A stretch of DNA of 64,000 bases, taken from Candidatus Edwardsbacteria bacterium (GTDB taxonomy: Bacteria; Edwardsbacteria; AC1; EtOH8). Each line of letters starts with the position of its first letter. Positions within the stretch are counted from its first letter, which is position 1. The position numbers and the translations under genes were made by a program. The notes beneath the pieces were generated by a model, which was given only the letters and a program-made list of their open reading frames with translations, searched no databases and was not told the DNA's origin. The stretch is from the NCBI GenBank assembly GCA_031082425.1, contig JAVHLB010000001.1:186001-250000 (forward strand). The letters run 5' to 3'. Below are positions 35,605-44,070 of this stretch, piece by piece.

Positions 35605-36762
35605 TCAATTACCAATATTATTGAAAACTATCTTGTTGTTATCTTGGTAATAAAACATACTATCATTTATAAAGTCTACAAATCTATCTGTTTCGTAGAC
35701 AATTTTTCCAGTCCGATCAACAAGCTTAATATATTTCTCATTTTTACTTTTAGCCGAGGCATAAGTTACAAACCATTTACCACTTGGCGAAATTTTTCCC
35801 CTACCATTTGTCCCGGCAAGTTTCCATAATTCTTTCTGTTTACTCACTTCCCAACAAACCAAAGTATCTATATATGCCAACAAACAATATTTACCATCGT
35901 CCGATATGGTTTGTAAATCCAATTTGGTACTATCAAGGGTAGTTACGCTATAACCTTTAATGTCAACTGTGTAAATTGAGTTATATATGCTTTGCGTTGA
36001 AACCATAACCATGCTGCCTCCGGTATAAATACTGTAACCCATTTCTGGTTTGATATTGGGGTATGTAAATTGTAGATTGCCATTTATATCATAGATTACA
36101 ATAGAGTTTTTCTCTCCGTTTTTCGCCCGTTCAACAGTCAAGACAATATTATCCTTGATTATCTTTGCACCCCAAACAACGCAACTATCCGAACCTTTTG
36201 TCCATAATAAATTGCCCTTTCTATCGTGTATTTCAATCGCTTCCATGGGATGTTCTGCCAACCCTATCAGAATATACTGGCCGTCATCAGAGATTTGGCT
36301 TATTCCGCCACGTTTGGTTTTAAATAAGAAGTTTCCATTTCCATCAAATACCTTGGTGGTAATATCTTCATAGTCATTGCTTGGCCCTTTTACCATTGCC
36401 TTTATTGTTTGTCCATTTTTACTAACCCATACATTTAAAGCCTTGCCCAATATAACTCGTGCCAATGTATTCTCATTGTTATCAACTACTATCAAATCGG
36501 GGTCGGTATAGATGTATAGTTTTATATTTCTCTCGCCTTTTTTTGTTTGGTCAGGTGCGAGCCTAACCAAGGTTGCGCTCTGGGGCATTGTTACCTCAAA
36601 CGCTTTACTTATCGTGCACAAAGAGGTTATCTGTTTTTCGCCGGCTACTTGAAGCTGTTTGGTATTTGTTGTACTATCCTTTTCGGATGCCCGTTTACCG
36701 CAGCCAACCAACATTAAAACTGCCATTAATAGAACGGGGCCGCATTCCATCTTCGTAATCAT
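35605..36762 (-). CDS. Hypothetical lipoprotein with beta-propeller-like repeats
   Basis: 385 residues. The signal peptide has lipobox LVGC (Cys21). The body is made of repeating strand-turn units with DGNGNFLF, DRKGNLLW, DINGNLQF and DRTGKIVY motifs and phrases such as SDDGQYILIG and SDDGKYCLLA, as in WD40/PQQ-like propellers. No enzyme motif is seen. Base composition is much more AT-rich than mscL and mnmE around it, which suggests transfer. It lies next to a barrel remnant. Confidence 0.7.
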   Translation of the reverse strand: MITKMECGPVLLMAVLMLVGCGKRASEKDSTTNTKQLQVAGEKQITSLCTISKAFEVTMPQSATLVRLAPDQTKKGERNIKLYIYTDPDLIVVDNNENTLARVILGKALNVWVSKNGQTIKAMVKGPSNDYEDITTKVFDGNGNFLFKTKRGGISQISDDGQYILIGLAEHPMEAIEIHDRKGNLLWTKGSDSCVVWGAKIIKDNIVLTVERAKNGEKNSIVIYDINGNLQFTYPNIKPEMGYSIYTGGSMVMVSTQSIYNSIYTVDIKGYSVTTLDSTKLDLQTISDDGKYCLLAYIDTLVCWEVSKQKELWKLAGTNGRGKISPSGKWFVTYASAKSKNEKYIKLVDRTGKIVYETDRFVDFINDSMFYYQDNNKIVFNNIGN

Positions 36763-36782
36763 GGTGATTCTTTTTTAAAGGT

Positions 36783-38141
36783 TTATTTTCCAATGCAGAA
36801 TTTTTCGAAGATCCTGTCCAGAATATCATCTCCGATGGTCTGTCCGGTGATCTGCCCCAAGGCATCGATGGCGGCCTTGAGGTCGCTGGCCGGCAGTTCG
36901 CAGGACAGTTTCTGCTCCAGGCCGTGCTTTGCGGTATCCAAATGCTTCAGGCACTCCTCCATCAGCTGCGCCTGCCGGGCATTGGCGGCCGAGGCGGCCC
37001 CGGCCTCGATGCCCTGTCCGTCGGTAAGTCGGGCCACAATGGATCTCTCCAGTTCCGGCAAACCTTCTTCGGTGACGGCCGATATCTTCAGCCACGACCC
37101 TCCCGTCCCGTTCACCGGAGGTTGCGGCAGGTCGCATTTGTTCACCAGGATCAAACGGGCATATTTTTCGGTTTGGGATAAAAGCTTTTCATCCTCCGGG
37201 GCCATCGGCGCGGTCCCGTCCAGCACCAGAAGCACCAGATCTGCCTGTTCCAGCTTGCCCCGGGCCCGTTCCATGCCATGGGACTCGATCTCATCGAATG
37301 TATCCCTGAGGCCTGCGGTATCGAACAGGCGGAGGGGGATGCCCCCGATATCTATCCAGCCCTCCAGCACGTCTCTGGTCGTTCCGGGGGTTTCGGTGAC
37401 GATGGCCTTCTCTTCTTTAAGCAGCATGTTGAACAGGCTGGATTTGCCGACGTTGGGCCGGCCGGCGATGACCACCCGGGCTCCGTCCTTTAATACCATG
37501 GCGGCTTTGCTGCCGGCCAGTACCCTGGCGATCTGCTCCCTTGCCCGGTCGATATCAATTATCAATTTGTCGGATTCGGCCGGAGGAATATCCTCCTCGG
37601 GAAAGTCTATCAGGGATTCCACCAAGGCAGCCGCATCCAGCAGACTCTCCCTGACGGCGGCGATCTTGCGGGAGAGACCCCCGGAGAGCCGTTCCAGGGC
37701 GGCCCGGGCGGCGGTGCCGGTCCGGGCATTGATGATGTCGGCCACCGCCTCGGCCTGGGCCAGGTCTATCCTTCCGTTGAGAAAGGCCCGCAACGAGAAC
37801 TCCCCCGGACGGGCCGGACGGGCGCCGGCCGCCAGGGCCGCCCCCAGCACCGCGCCGGCCGCCGCCCCACCCCCGTGGCAGGTGATCTCCACCATCTGCT
37901 CGGCGGTGAAGGAATGCGGCGGCCTTAAAACAGCCAACATGACCTCATCCAGCCGGGCGCCACCGGCATCGATGATGTGGCCGTAATGCAGTAAATGGCT
38001 TTCCATCGCTGATGGTTTCAGGCTCCCGGTGAAAATGGCGTCGCCGATCCGGGCCGAATCCGGGCCGGAGATCCTGACCATGGCCAGAGCGGCCGGCCCG
38101 GTGCCGGTAGCTATGGCGGCTATGGTATGGTTCGATTTCAT
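36783..38141 (-). CDS. mnmE: tRNA modification GTPase MnmE
   Basis: 452 residues from the ATG at 38141, chosen because TIAAIATGTGPAALAMVRISG then aligns with the normal N-terminus; an ATG eight codons upstream is also open. The THF-binding domain comes first, then the G domain (GRPNVGKSSLFN, GTTRD, DTAGLRD, NKCD) and the C-terminal CIGK whose Cys takes part in uridine modification. With MnmG it makes the cmnm5 group at U34 of some tRNAs. Confidence 0.96.
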   Translation of the reverse strand: MKSNHTIAAIATGTGPAALAMVRISGPDSARIGDAIFTGSLKPSAMESHLLHYGHIIDAGGARLDEVMLAVLRPPHSFTAEQMVEITCHGGGAAAGAVLGAALAAGARPARPGEFSLRAFLNGRIDLAQAEAVADIINARTGTAARAALERLSGGLSRKIAAVRESLLDAAALVESLIDFPEEDIPPAESDKLIIDIDRAREQIARVLAGSKAAMVLKDGARVVIAGRPNVGKSSLFNMLLKEEKAIVTETPGTTRDVLEGWIDIGGIPLRLFDTAGLRDTFDEIESHGMERARGKLEQADLVLLVLDGTAPMAPEDEKLLSQTEKYARLILVNKCDLPQPPVNGTGGSWLKISAVTEEGLPELERSIVARLTDGQGIEAGAASAANARQAQLMEECLKHLDTAKHGLEQKLSCELPASDLKAAIDALGQITGQTIGDDILDRIFEKFCIGK

Positions 38142-38237
38142 CACATCTATAAAGTGGCGGTCCATAGAGTTTAATGATACCGGAACTTCGGATTAAAATC
38201 AAGAAATTAATAACCATCCTGAAAAAGGCAAGTTCTT

Positions 38238-38297
38238 ATTATAAAGCAATTTATTTTGTCAATAATATTGACATTTATTGCCCAAATGTGCTAACCT
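38238..38297. promoter_or_regulatory. Divergent promoter region between mnmE and the first outer-membrane paralog
   Basis: On the plus strand TTGACA (38268-38273), an 18-base spacer and TGCTAACCT (-10 at 38292-38297) form a likely promoter. The -35 is one arm of a perfect 7-3-7 palindrome TGTCAAT-AAT-ATTGACA (38257-38273), whose other arm is a minus-strand TTGACA; a TATAAT lies on the minus strand at 38238-38243 but with short spacing. Confidence 0.5.
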
Positions 38298-38384
38298 ATG
38301 ATACTGGGGTTGTAGTATTTTATGTGATTTTTCCATACAACCCAAAGGGTCTTTTATCCCTCAATCCCTACTTGGAGACCGACC

Positions 38385-40043
38385 ATGAAAAAATATCTGC
38401 TGATCGCAATATCCCTGTTTCTGGCGCTGCCTGCCGCGCAGGCCGCCCGTTTCCCCCTGCTGGGCGGCCCGGGCCTGATCCACCTGCAGTCGGCCAAGGC
38501 CGGACAGGGCTTTGGCTTCAGAAGCTTCAATGCCATCACCAATTACGGCAGCCAGAAAGTCTCGTTCCTCCCGGGCGACGATAATTCATATAACGACCTG
38601 TGGAGCTACAATCTGGTGAACTATTCGCCGATGGATAACCTGGCCTTTATGGTGGTGGGCCTGGCCCATGCCGAGCAATGGAGCATAAAAAGCCCGGGCG
38701 GAGACAGTCTGGACAACACCCTGGGCTGCCCCGGCGATTTTACCATAGCCGCCAAATACGGCCTCCAGCTTTATGACGGCATGGTTGATCTGGCCTTTAT
38801 GCCGATGGTCACCATTCCCATGGATAAGGAGAAATTTCAGGATTCCCCGTCCCAGACCGGCCAGGTAGATTTCGGCGGCAAGCTGCTGACAGATCTGGCC
38901 CGGGATAAAATGAGCCTCCTGGTGAACGTGGGTTTCCTGACCCGGGGCGACCAGCGCCCCCAGGTGCCGGCCGGGCTGGGCGTCAATTATGAGATAAACC
39001 ACCGCTTCTCGGCCTTCATGGAAACCTCGGCCGAACTGCGGATCGGCTCCAAGAAAGATTCCCTGCCGGATTCCTTGATACTTTCCGGGCGGGGGTTCGA
39101 TCGCACCGAAGCCAGGCTGACCCCGGGGCTTCGTTTTGTACCGCTTCCCATTTTGGGGGTCAATCTGGCCGCCGACATCGGGCTGACCAGGGCCACCCCT
39201 TCCTGGCAGCTGATCCTGGGGCTGGATTTTCCGGCCGCCGCCGGACTGATCAGGTCCGTCATCCTGCCCGGCACCGTCGCCGGCCTGATAAAGCACCGCC
39301 AGACCAACCAGCCGATCAGGGGCATGATCAGCTTCCCCGGCACCGATATGCCGGCGGTGGTCAGCCAGCCCAACGGCAGCTACCAGTTAAAACTTAATCC
39401 CGGCACCTATAATATCAAGGTGATGGCCAACGGTTTCCGGACGGTTGACCGGAAGCTGGAGGTCAAATCCGGCGAATCGCAGTCCTGGGATCTGACCCTC
39501 AGCCCCCGGGAGGGCACCATCAAGGGTCAGGTGGCCGATGCTGCCACCGGCCGGCCGGTGTCGGCCGTGATCACCCTGAACGGGAACGGAGACAGATATC
39601 ACAATGACCAGGCTACCGGTGGTTTCAGCTTGACCCTGGCCGCCCCCAAGAAATACGACCTAAGCGTGGCCGCCGACGGCTATCAGCCTTTTCAGGCCAG
39701 CATCAGCCTGACCGACAAGGAAGAATCCATTCAGAATATCGTCCTGCAGCCCATTCCCAAACCCCAGCCGGTCCAGCCGGCGGTGGTTCAGAAGCCGGCC
39801 AAGCCGCCGGTGGCCGTGGCGGCAAAGCCCAAACCGGAAAGAAAGCCGGCTCCCAAGGCGCCCGGCCTAAATCCCGAGGAGGTGGCTGATCTTTATAAGA
39901 CCGGGGTCAAACAGTACATGAGCGAAGAATACGACCAGGCCGTGGCCACCTTCAAGAAGCTGCTGGCGGCCGACCCCGGGAATACCAAGGCCCGGGATTA
40001 TCTGAAAAAGAGCCAGGAACGCTTAAAGAAAATTAGAGGATAG
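38385..40043 (+). CDS. Outer-membrane protein with carboxypeptidase-regulatory-like domains and TPR-like end (paralog 1)
   Basis: 552 residues. Signal peptide to about 20 (AAQA|A), a barrel-like region to about 300 (ARFPLLGGPGLIHLQSA at its start), two CarboxypepD_reg-like beta-sandwich units at about 305-375 and 385-455 (PIRGMISFPG, GTIKGQVADAATGRPVSA), a Pro/Lys/Ala-rich linker and a C-terminal helical pair (ADLYKTGVKQYMSEEYDQAV) of TPR type. It may anchor surface polysaccharide or peptidoglycan; function is not known. GGAG precedes the ATG. It is the upstream member of a tandem pair ten bases apart. Confidence 0.75.
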   Translation: MKKYLLIAISLFLALPAAQAARFPLLGGPGLIHLQSAKAGQGFGFRSFNAITNYGSQKVSFLPGDDNSYNDLWSYNLVNYSPMDNLAFMVVGLAHAEQWSIKSPGGDSLDNTLGCPGDFTIAAKYGLQLYDGMVDLAFMPMVTIPMDKEKFQDSPSQTGQVDFGGKLLTDLARDKMSLLVNVGFLTRGDQRPQVPAGLGVNYEINHRFSAFMETSAELRIGSKKDSLPDSLILSGRGFDRTEARLTPGLRFVPLPILGVNLAADIGLTRATPSWQLILGLDFPAAAGLIRSVILPGTVAGLIKHRQTNQPIRGMISFPGTDMPAVVSQPNGSYQLKLNPGTYNIKVMANGFRTVDRKLEVKSGESQSWDLTLSPREGTIKGQVADAATGRPVSAVITLNGNGDRYHNDQATGGFSLTLAAPKKYDLSVAADGYQPFQASISLTDKEESIQNIVLQPIPKPQPVQPAVVQKPAKPPVAVAAKPKPERKPAPKAPGLNPEEVADLYKTGVKQYMSEEYDQAVATFKKLLAADPGNTKARDYLKKSQERLKKIRG

Positions 40044-40052
40044 TTCCTTTTT

Positions 40053-41774
40053 ATGAAATTATTATTCCGCCTGACCGCGGTGCTGGCCCTGACGGCAGCG
40101 CTCTCCTGGGCCGCCCGGTTCCCGATCATCGGCGGGCCGGGGCTGGTGCATCTGCAATCGGCCAAGACCGGCTCGATGTTCGGCTATCGCACGGTGAATT
40201 CATTCTCCAGCTACGGCCAGCAGAGGGTCTCCTATCTGGCCGGGGACGCCAACTCCTACAACGACATCTGGAGCTACCAGCTTTTGAGCTATGCCCCCCT
40301 GCCAAACCTGTCGCTGCTGCTGAGCGGAGTGGCCCACGGCGAGCAGTGGACCATCACCAGCCCGGGCGGCGAGGGCCTGGACAACACCCTGGGCTGTCCC
40401 GGCGACATCACCATCTCCGGCAAGTACAGCCTGGCCCTGGCCGACCAACTGGTGGATCTGGGAATAATGCCCATCATCTCGGTGCCCATGGACAAGGATA
40501 AATATGACGACGGACCGTCCCAGACCGGCCAGCTGGATTTTGGGGCCAAGCTGCTGGGCGATATAAATCTCAGGCAGTCCACCCTGTATGCCAACCTGGG
40601 CTTTCTGACCCGGGGCGACCAGCGGCCCCAGGTACCGGCCGGGGTGGGATACGAATACGGCTTCAGCCAGAAGTTCTCCGCCTTTGCCGAGGTCTCGTCC
40701 GAACTGCGGATGGGCTCGGCCAAGGATTCCCTGCCGGATTCCCTGGTGCTTTCGGGCCGGGGCTATGACCGCACCGAGGCCCGGTTCACCCCCGGCATCC
40801 ATTATGTCCCGCTGGATTTTCTGGGGGTCTCCCTGTCGGCCGACATCGGCCTGACCAAGGCCTCGGCCCCCTGGCAGATCAATCTGGGGCTGGACTTTCC
40901 GGCCAGCGCCGGCCGGGCCATCTCCGGGGTGATCACCGGGGCCATCGCCGGGATGATCAAGGACCGTGACACCGGGGTGCCCATGAAGGGCATGATCACC
41001 TTCCCCGGGGCCGGGCTCCCGGGGTCCGTCAGCGACGATATCGGCAAATATCTGACCGAGCTGCCGCCGGGCGATTATAAGATCCACATCTACGCCAACG
41101 GCTACCGCTGGCTGGAGAGAAAGATCAAGGTGGAGCCGGGCAAGAAGGAAAAATGGGACCTGACCCTCAAGCGCAAACTGGGCACCATCAAGGGCACGGT
41201 GGTCGATGCCGCCACCGGCCAGCCCTTGGCGGCCAGCTTCAGTTTCGTGGGCAAGGACCTGCCGGAATTCAGCTCCGATCCCCGGACCGGGGAGTTTAAT
41301 ACTCAGGTTCCCCCTGGAAAGTACAGCCTATCGGTCACTTCGGGCGGATACCAGTCACAAAGCATAGAGGTATCCTCCAGGGACCGCCAGGATGCCGTAA
41401 ACGAACTGGCCATGCAGCCCATCGCTGCAGCCCCGGTGGCTTACAATGCCGACGCCCGCCGGACCTACCAGCCCCCGGCGGCCTCCCAGCCGGCGCCTCC
41501 TCCGACCAAACCGGCCGTCACCCGGGAAACCGCCCCCCGTCCGGCGGCCGTCGAAAGACCCAAAGCCGCAGCCCCCAAGCCGGCCGCCTCGGCCAAACTG
41601 TCGGCCGACCAGATCAACGATCTTTACAAGACCGGCGTCAAGCAGTATATGAACGAGGAATATGATAAGGCCGTCAAGACCTTCCAGCAGCTTTTAAAAT
41701 CAGATCCCGGGCACGCCAAGGCCAAGGATTACCTGGCCAAGGCCAAGGACCGCCTGAAGAAGATCAAGGGCTGA
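40053..41774 (+). CDS. Outer-membrane protein with carboxypeptidase-regulatory-like domains and TPR-like end (paralog 2)
   Basis: 573 residues with the same layout as the gene just upstream: signal peptide (LSWA|A), ARFPIIGGPGLVHLQSAKTG barrel region, two CarboxypepD_reg-like units (PMKGMITFPG, GTIKGTVVDAATGQPLAA), a longer Pro-rich linker and the helical end NDLYKTGVKQYMNEEYDKAV. The two proteins agree at roughly half of their positions over the barrel, so this is an old tandem duplication kept in one operon. The linker is the most variable part. Function unknown. Confidence 0.75.
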   Translation: MKLLFRLTAVLALTAALSWAARFPIIGGPGLVHLQSAKTGSMFGYRTVNSFSSYGQQRVSYLAGDANSYNDIWSYQLLSYAPLPNLSLLLSGVAHGEQWTITSPGGEGLDNTLGCPGDITISGKYSLALADQLVDLGIMPIISVPMDKDKYDDGPSQTGQLDFGAKLLGDINLRQSTLYANLGFLTRGDQRPQVPAGVGYEYGFSQKFSAFAEVSSELRMGSAKDSLPDSLVLSGRGYDRTEARFTPGIHYVPLDFLGVSLSADIGLTKASAPWQINLGLDFPASAGRAISGVITGAIAGMIKDRDTGVPMKGMITFPGAGLPGSVSDDIGKYLTELPPGDYKIHIYANGYRWLERKIKVEPGKKEKWDLTLKRKLGTIKGTVVDAATGQPLAASFSFVGKDLPEFSSDPRTGEFNTQVPPGKYSLSVTSGGYQSQSIEVSSRDRQDAVNELAMQPIAAAPVAYNADARRTYQPPAASQPAPPPTKPAVTRETAPRPAAVERPKAAAPKPAASAKLSADQINDLYKTGVKQYMNEEYDKAVKTFQQLLKSDPGHAKAKDYLAKAKDRLKKIKG

Positions 41775-41876
41775 CAATACAGATATCAGTCATTTCGATT
41801 CACCGCAGGGATCCGATAATATCTGCATCGGTTCCTTGCGGTGAAATATATTTGAAACTCAAGCGGGGTGTTAAAT

Positions 41877-42353
41877 ATGAAACTGATGGTCAAACTAGCG
41901 ATACTTTCTCTGGCTGTTACGATCCCGGGCTCATCCTTTATCATGGCCCAGGATGCCCCCTCCTTCAAAAAGGAGGAGTTCTACATGGATGCCGGCCAGC
42001 GCCTGCTGATAGAGGTGCACGTCTGGGGCGAGGTCAACAGCCCAGGCATGTACCGGGTGCCGGACGGCTCGACGGTGCTGGACCTTATGTCCCGGGCCGG
42101 CGGCCCCACCCAGTATGCCGCCCTCTCCCGGGTCAGGCTGTCGAGCCACGATGGAGCCAAACGGCTCAACCAGAAGATAAATATCGACAAATACCTTAAC
42201 AGCACCAAGCAGGTTGCCATTCCGGCCCTGAAGCCCGGCGATACCGTGATGATCCCGCGCAACGCCCGGTTCTTCTGGAAGGACGCCATCGGCTTTGTGG
42301 CCGACCTGGCGGTGATCGCCAATGTCTATTATCTGATATCCCGCAATCGATAA
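41877..42353 (+). CDS. Small secreted SLBB-domain protein
   Basis: 158 residues from the ATG at 41877, with AGCGGGG in front; a GTG three codons earlier is possible. After the signal peptide comes one SLBB-type beta-grasp unit: LLIEVHVWGEVNSPGMYRVPDGSTVLDLMSRAGGPTQYA, then PALKPGDTVMIPRN. The C-terminus has a hydrophobic helix (FVADLAVIANVYYLI). SLBB units occur in polysaccharide export proteins such as Wza, but the export signature is missing. It follows the outer-membrane paralog pair and may act with them at the envelope. Confidence 0.8.
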   Translation: MKLMVKLAILSLAVTIPGSSFIMAQDAPSFKKEEFYMDAGQRLLIEVHVWGEVNSPGMYRVPDGSTVLDLMSRAGGPTQYAALSRVRLSSHDGAKRLNQKINIDKYLNSTKQVAIPALKPGDTVMIPRNARFFWKDAIGFVADLAVIANVYYLISRNR

Positions 42354-42399
42354 CCCAACCGATCCGGTCCCATCTTTCTATCGGCGCATTTCTTTTAAA

Positions 42400-42533
42400 T
42401 TGTCATCCCTGCGCAGGCAGGCGTCCAAAAGTTAACTCCGGCGGGAATCCTGAAAAACGTGGATTCCTGCTTTCCCACGGCCCCGATGAAATCGGAGCCT
42501 CGACTTTGTCGGGGCGCGGCGCAGGAATGACAA
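42400..42533. repeat. MITE-like intergenic element (copy 5), longer subtype
   Basis: 134 bases with terminal inverted repeats TTGTCATCCCTGCGC (42400-42414) and GCGCAGGAATGACAA (42519-42533), 14 of 15 matching. An internal CCCCGATGAAATCGG hairpin and GGAATCC/GGATTCC pair are also seen. It fills the gap between the SLBB gene and gltX. Confidence 0.75.
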
Positions 42534-42599
42534 AAACAAAATGACCGCCAGTGATCGTTGCCTTTGATAAGCTATAAACCAAAAGAATCATTTAATTTT

Positions 42600-44060
42600 A
42601 TGCCACTAAAAGTAAGGACCCGCTTCGCCCCCAGCCCCACCGGCTACATGCATATCGGCAATTTACGAACCGCCCTGTATGCCTACCTGATCGCCCGGAC
42701 CATGGATGGAAAATTCATTCTGAGGATCGAGGACACCGATCAGGAGCGCCTGGTGGAGGGATCGGTCGAGGTCATATACAACACTTTGAGATTAGTCGGC
42801 CTGGAGCACGACGAGGGACCGGATATCGGCGGACCGTTCGGACCGTATATCCAGAGCCAACGCAAGGGCATCTACAAGGAATGGGCCGAAAAGCTGATCG
42901 CGGCAGGCGGGGCCTACTACTGCTTCTGCAGCAAGGAAAAATTGGAGTCTTTGCGCAAAGAAGCCGGGGGCAAGGAGACCGTCTTCAAATATCAGGACCC
43001 CTGCCGGGAGATCGCTCCGTCCGAGGCTCAAAAGCGGGCTGACAGCGGCGAACCCTGTGTGGTGCGGCAGAGGATCACCCGCGGAGGAACGACCACCTTC
43101 CAGGATATGGTCTACGGTTCGGTGACGGTGGAGAACGATACCCTGGAGGACGGAATTCTTTTAAAGTCCGACGGCCTGCCTACCTATAATTTCGCCAACG
43201 TGGTGGACGACCATTTGATGCAGATATCCCACGTCATCCGGGGCAGCGAATACCTGTCCTCGGCCCCCAAATACAATCTGATCTACCGGGCCCTGGGCTG
43301 GGAGATCCCGGCCTACATCCACCTGCCGCTGATAATGAAGGCCGCCGGCAAAAAGCTCTCCAAGCGGGAGGGCGACGCCTCCTTTGAGGATTTCTACCAC
43401 CAGGGATATCTCAAGGAGGCCATCGTCAATTACATCGCCCTGCTGGGCTGGAATCCCAAGGATGACCGGGAGATCTTCTCGCTGGACGAACTGAAGAAGA
43501 TATTCAATATATCGGGGCTGAACAATTCTCCGGCCATCTTCGACCCCGACAAGCTGAAGTGGATGAACGGCGAGTATATCCGCAAGCTGGCCCCGGAGCA
43601 GTTCAACGATCTGGCAAAGCCCTATTATCAGAAGGCCGTCAAACGAACGGATATCGATCTTCTTAAACTCAGCAAGCTGGTTCAACTGAGGACCGAGGTT
43701 TTGAGTGACATCCCCGGGATAGTTGATTTTATTGACACCCTGCCGGAATACGATGTTTCGCTTTACGTCAACAAGAAGATGAAGACCGACCCGGCCATCT
43801 CTCTGGAGTCGTTAAAGCTGGCCCTGGCTGTGCTGGAAGATCTGGAGATTTGGGAACACCAGACGATACATGATGCCCTGTTCGGGCTGATAGAGACCCA
43901 GGGGCTGAAGACCGGGCAGATGCTGTGGCCCATCCGCACCGCCCTGTCCGGCAAGGAGAGCTCGCCCGGCGGGGCCATCGACCTAGCCGAGGTGCTGGGC
44001 AAAGAGGAAACCATTCTAAGAATTACAACGGGAATAGGTTTATTATCAAAACCAAGCTAA
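42600..44060 (+). CDS. gltX: Glutamyl-tRNA synthetase
   Basis: 486 residues from the ATG at 42600, which gives the normal VRTRFAPSPTGYMHIGNLR N-terminus; 14 further codons upstream begin with TTG and are not needed. Motifs HIGN (residues 18-21) and KLSKR are present. It charges tRNA-Glu, and perhaps tRNA-Gln, though a glnS is also in the window so it is probably discriminating. No clear ribosome-binding site is visible. The C-terminal anticodon-binding part is of normal length. Confidence 0.95.
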   Translation: MPLKVRTRFAPSPTGYMHIGNLRTALYAYLIARTMDGKFILRIEDTDQERLVEGSVEVIYNTLRLVGLEHDEGPDIGGPFGPYIQSQRKGIYKEWAEKLIAAGGAYYCFCSKEKLESLRKEAGGKETVFKYQDPCREIAPSEAQKRADSGEPCVVRQRITRGGTTTFQDMVYGSVTVENDTLEDGILLKSDGLPTYNFANVVDDHLMQISHVIRGSEYLSSAPKYNLIYRALGWEIPAYIHLPLIMKAAGKKLSKREGDASFEDFYHQGYLKEAIVNYIALLGWNPKDDREIFSLDELKKIFNISGLNNSPAIFDPDKLKWMNGEYIRKLAPEQFNDLAKPYYQKAVKRTDIDLLKLSKLVQLRTEVLSDIPGIVDFIDTLPEYDVSLYVNKKMKTDPAISLESLKLALAVLEDLEIWEHQTIHDALFGLIETQGLKTGQMLWPIRTALSGKESSPGGAIDLAEVLGKEETILRITTGIGLLSKPS

Positions 44061-44070
44061 AAGGACCAAT

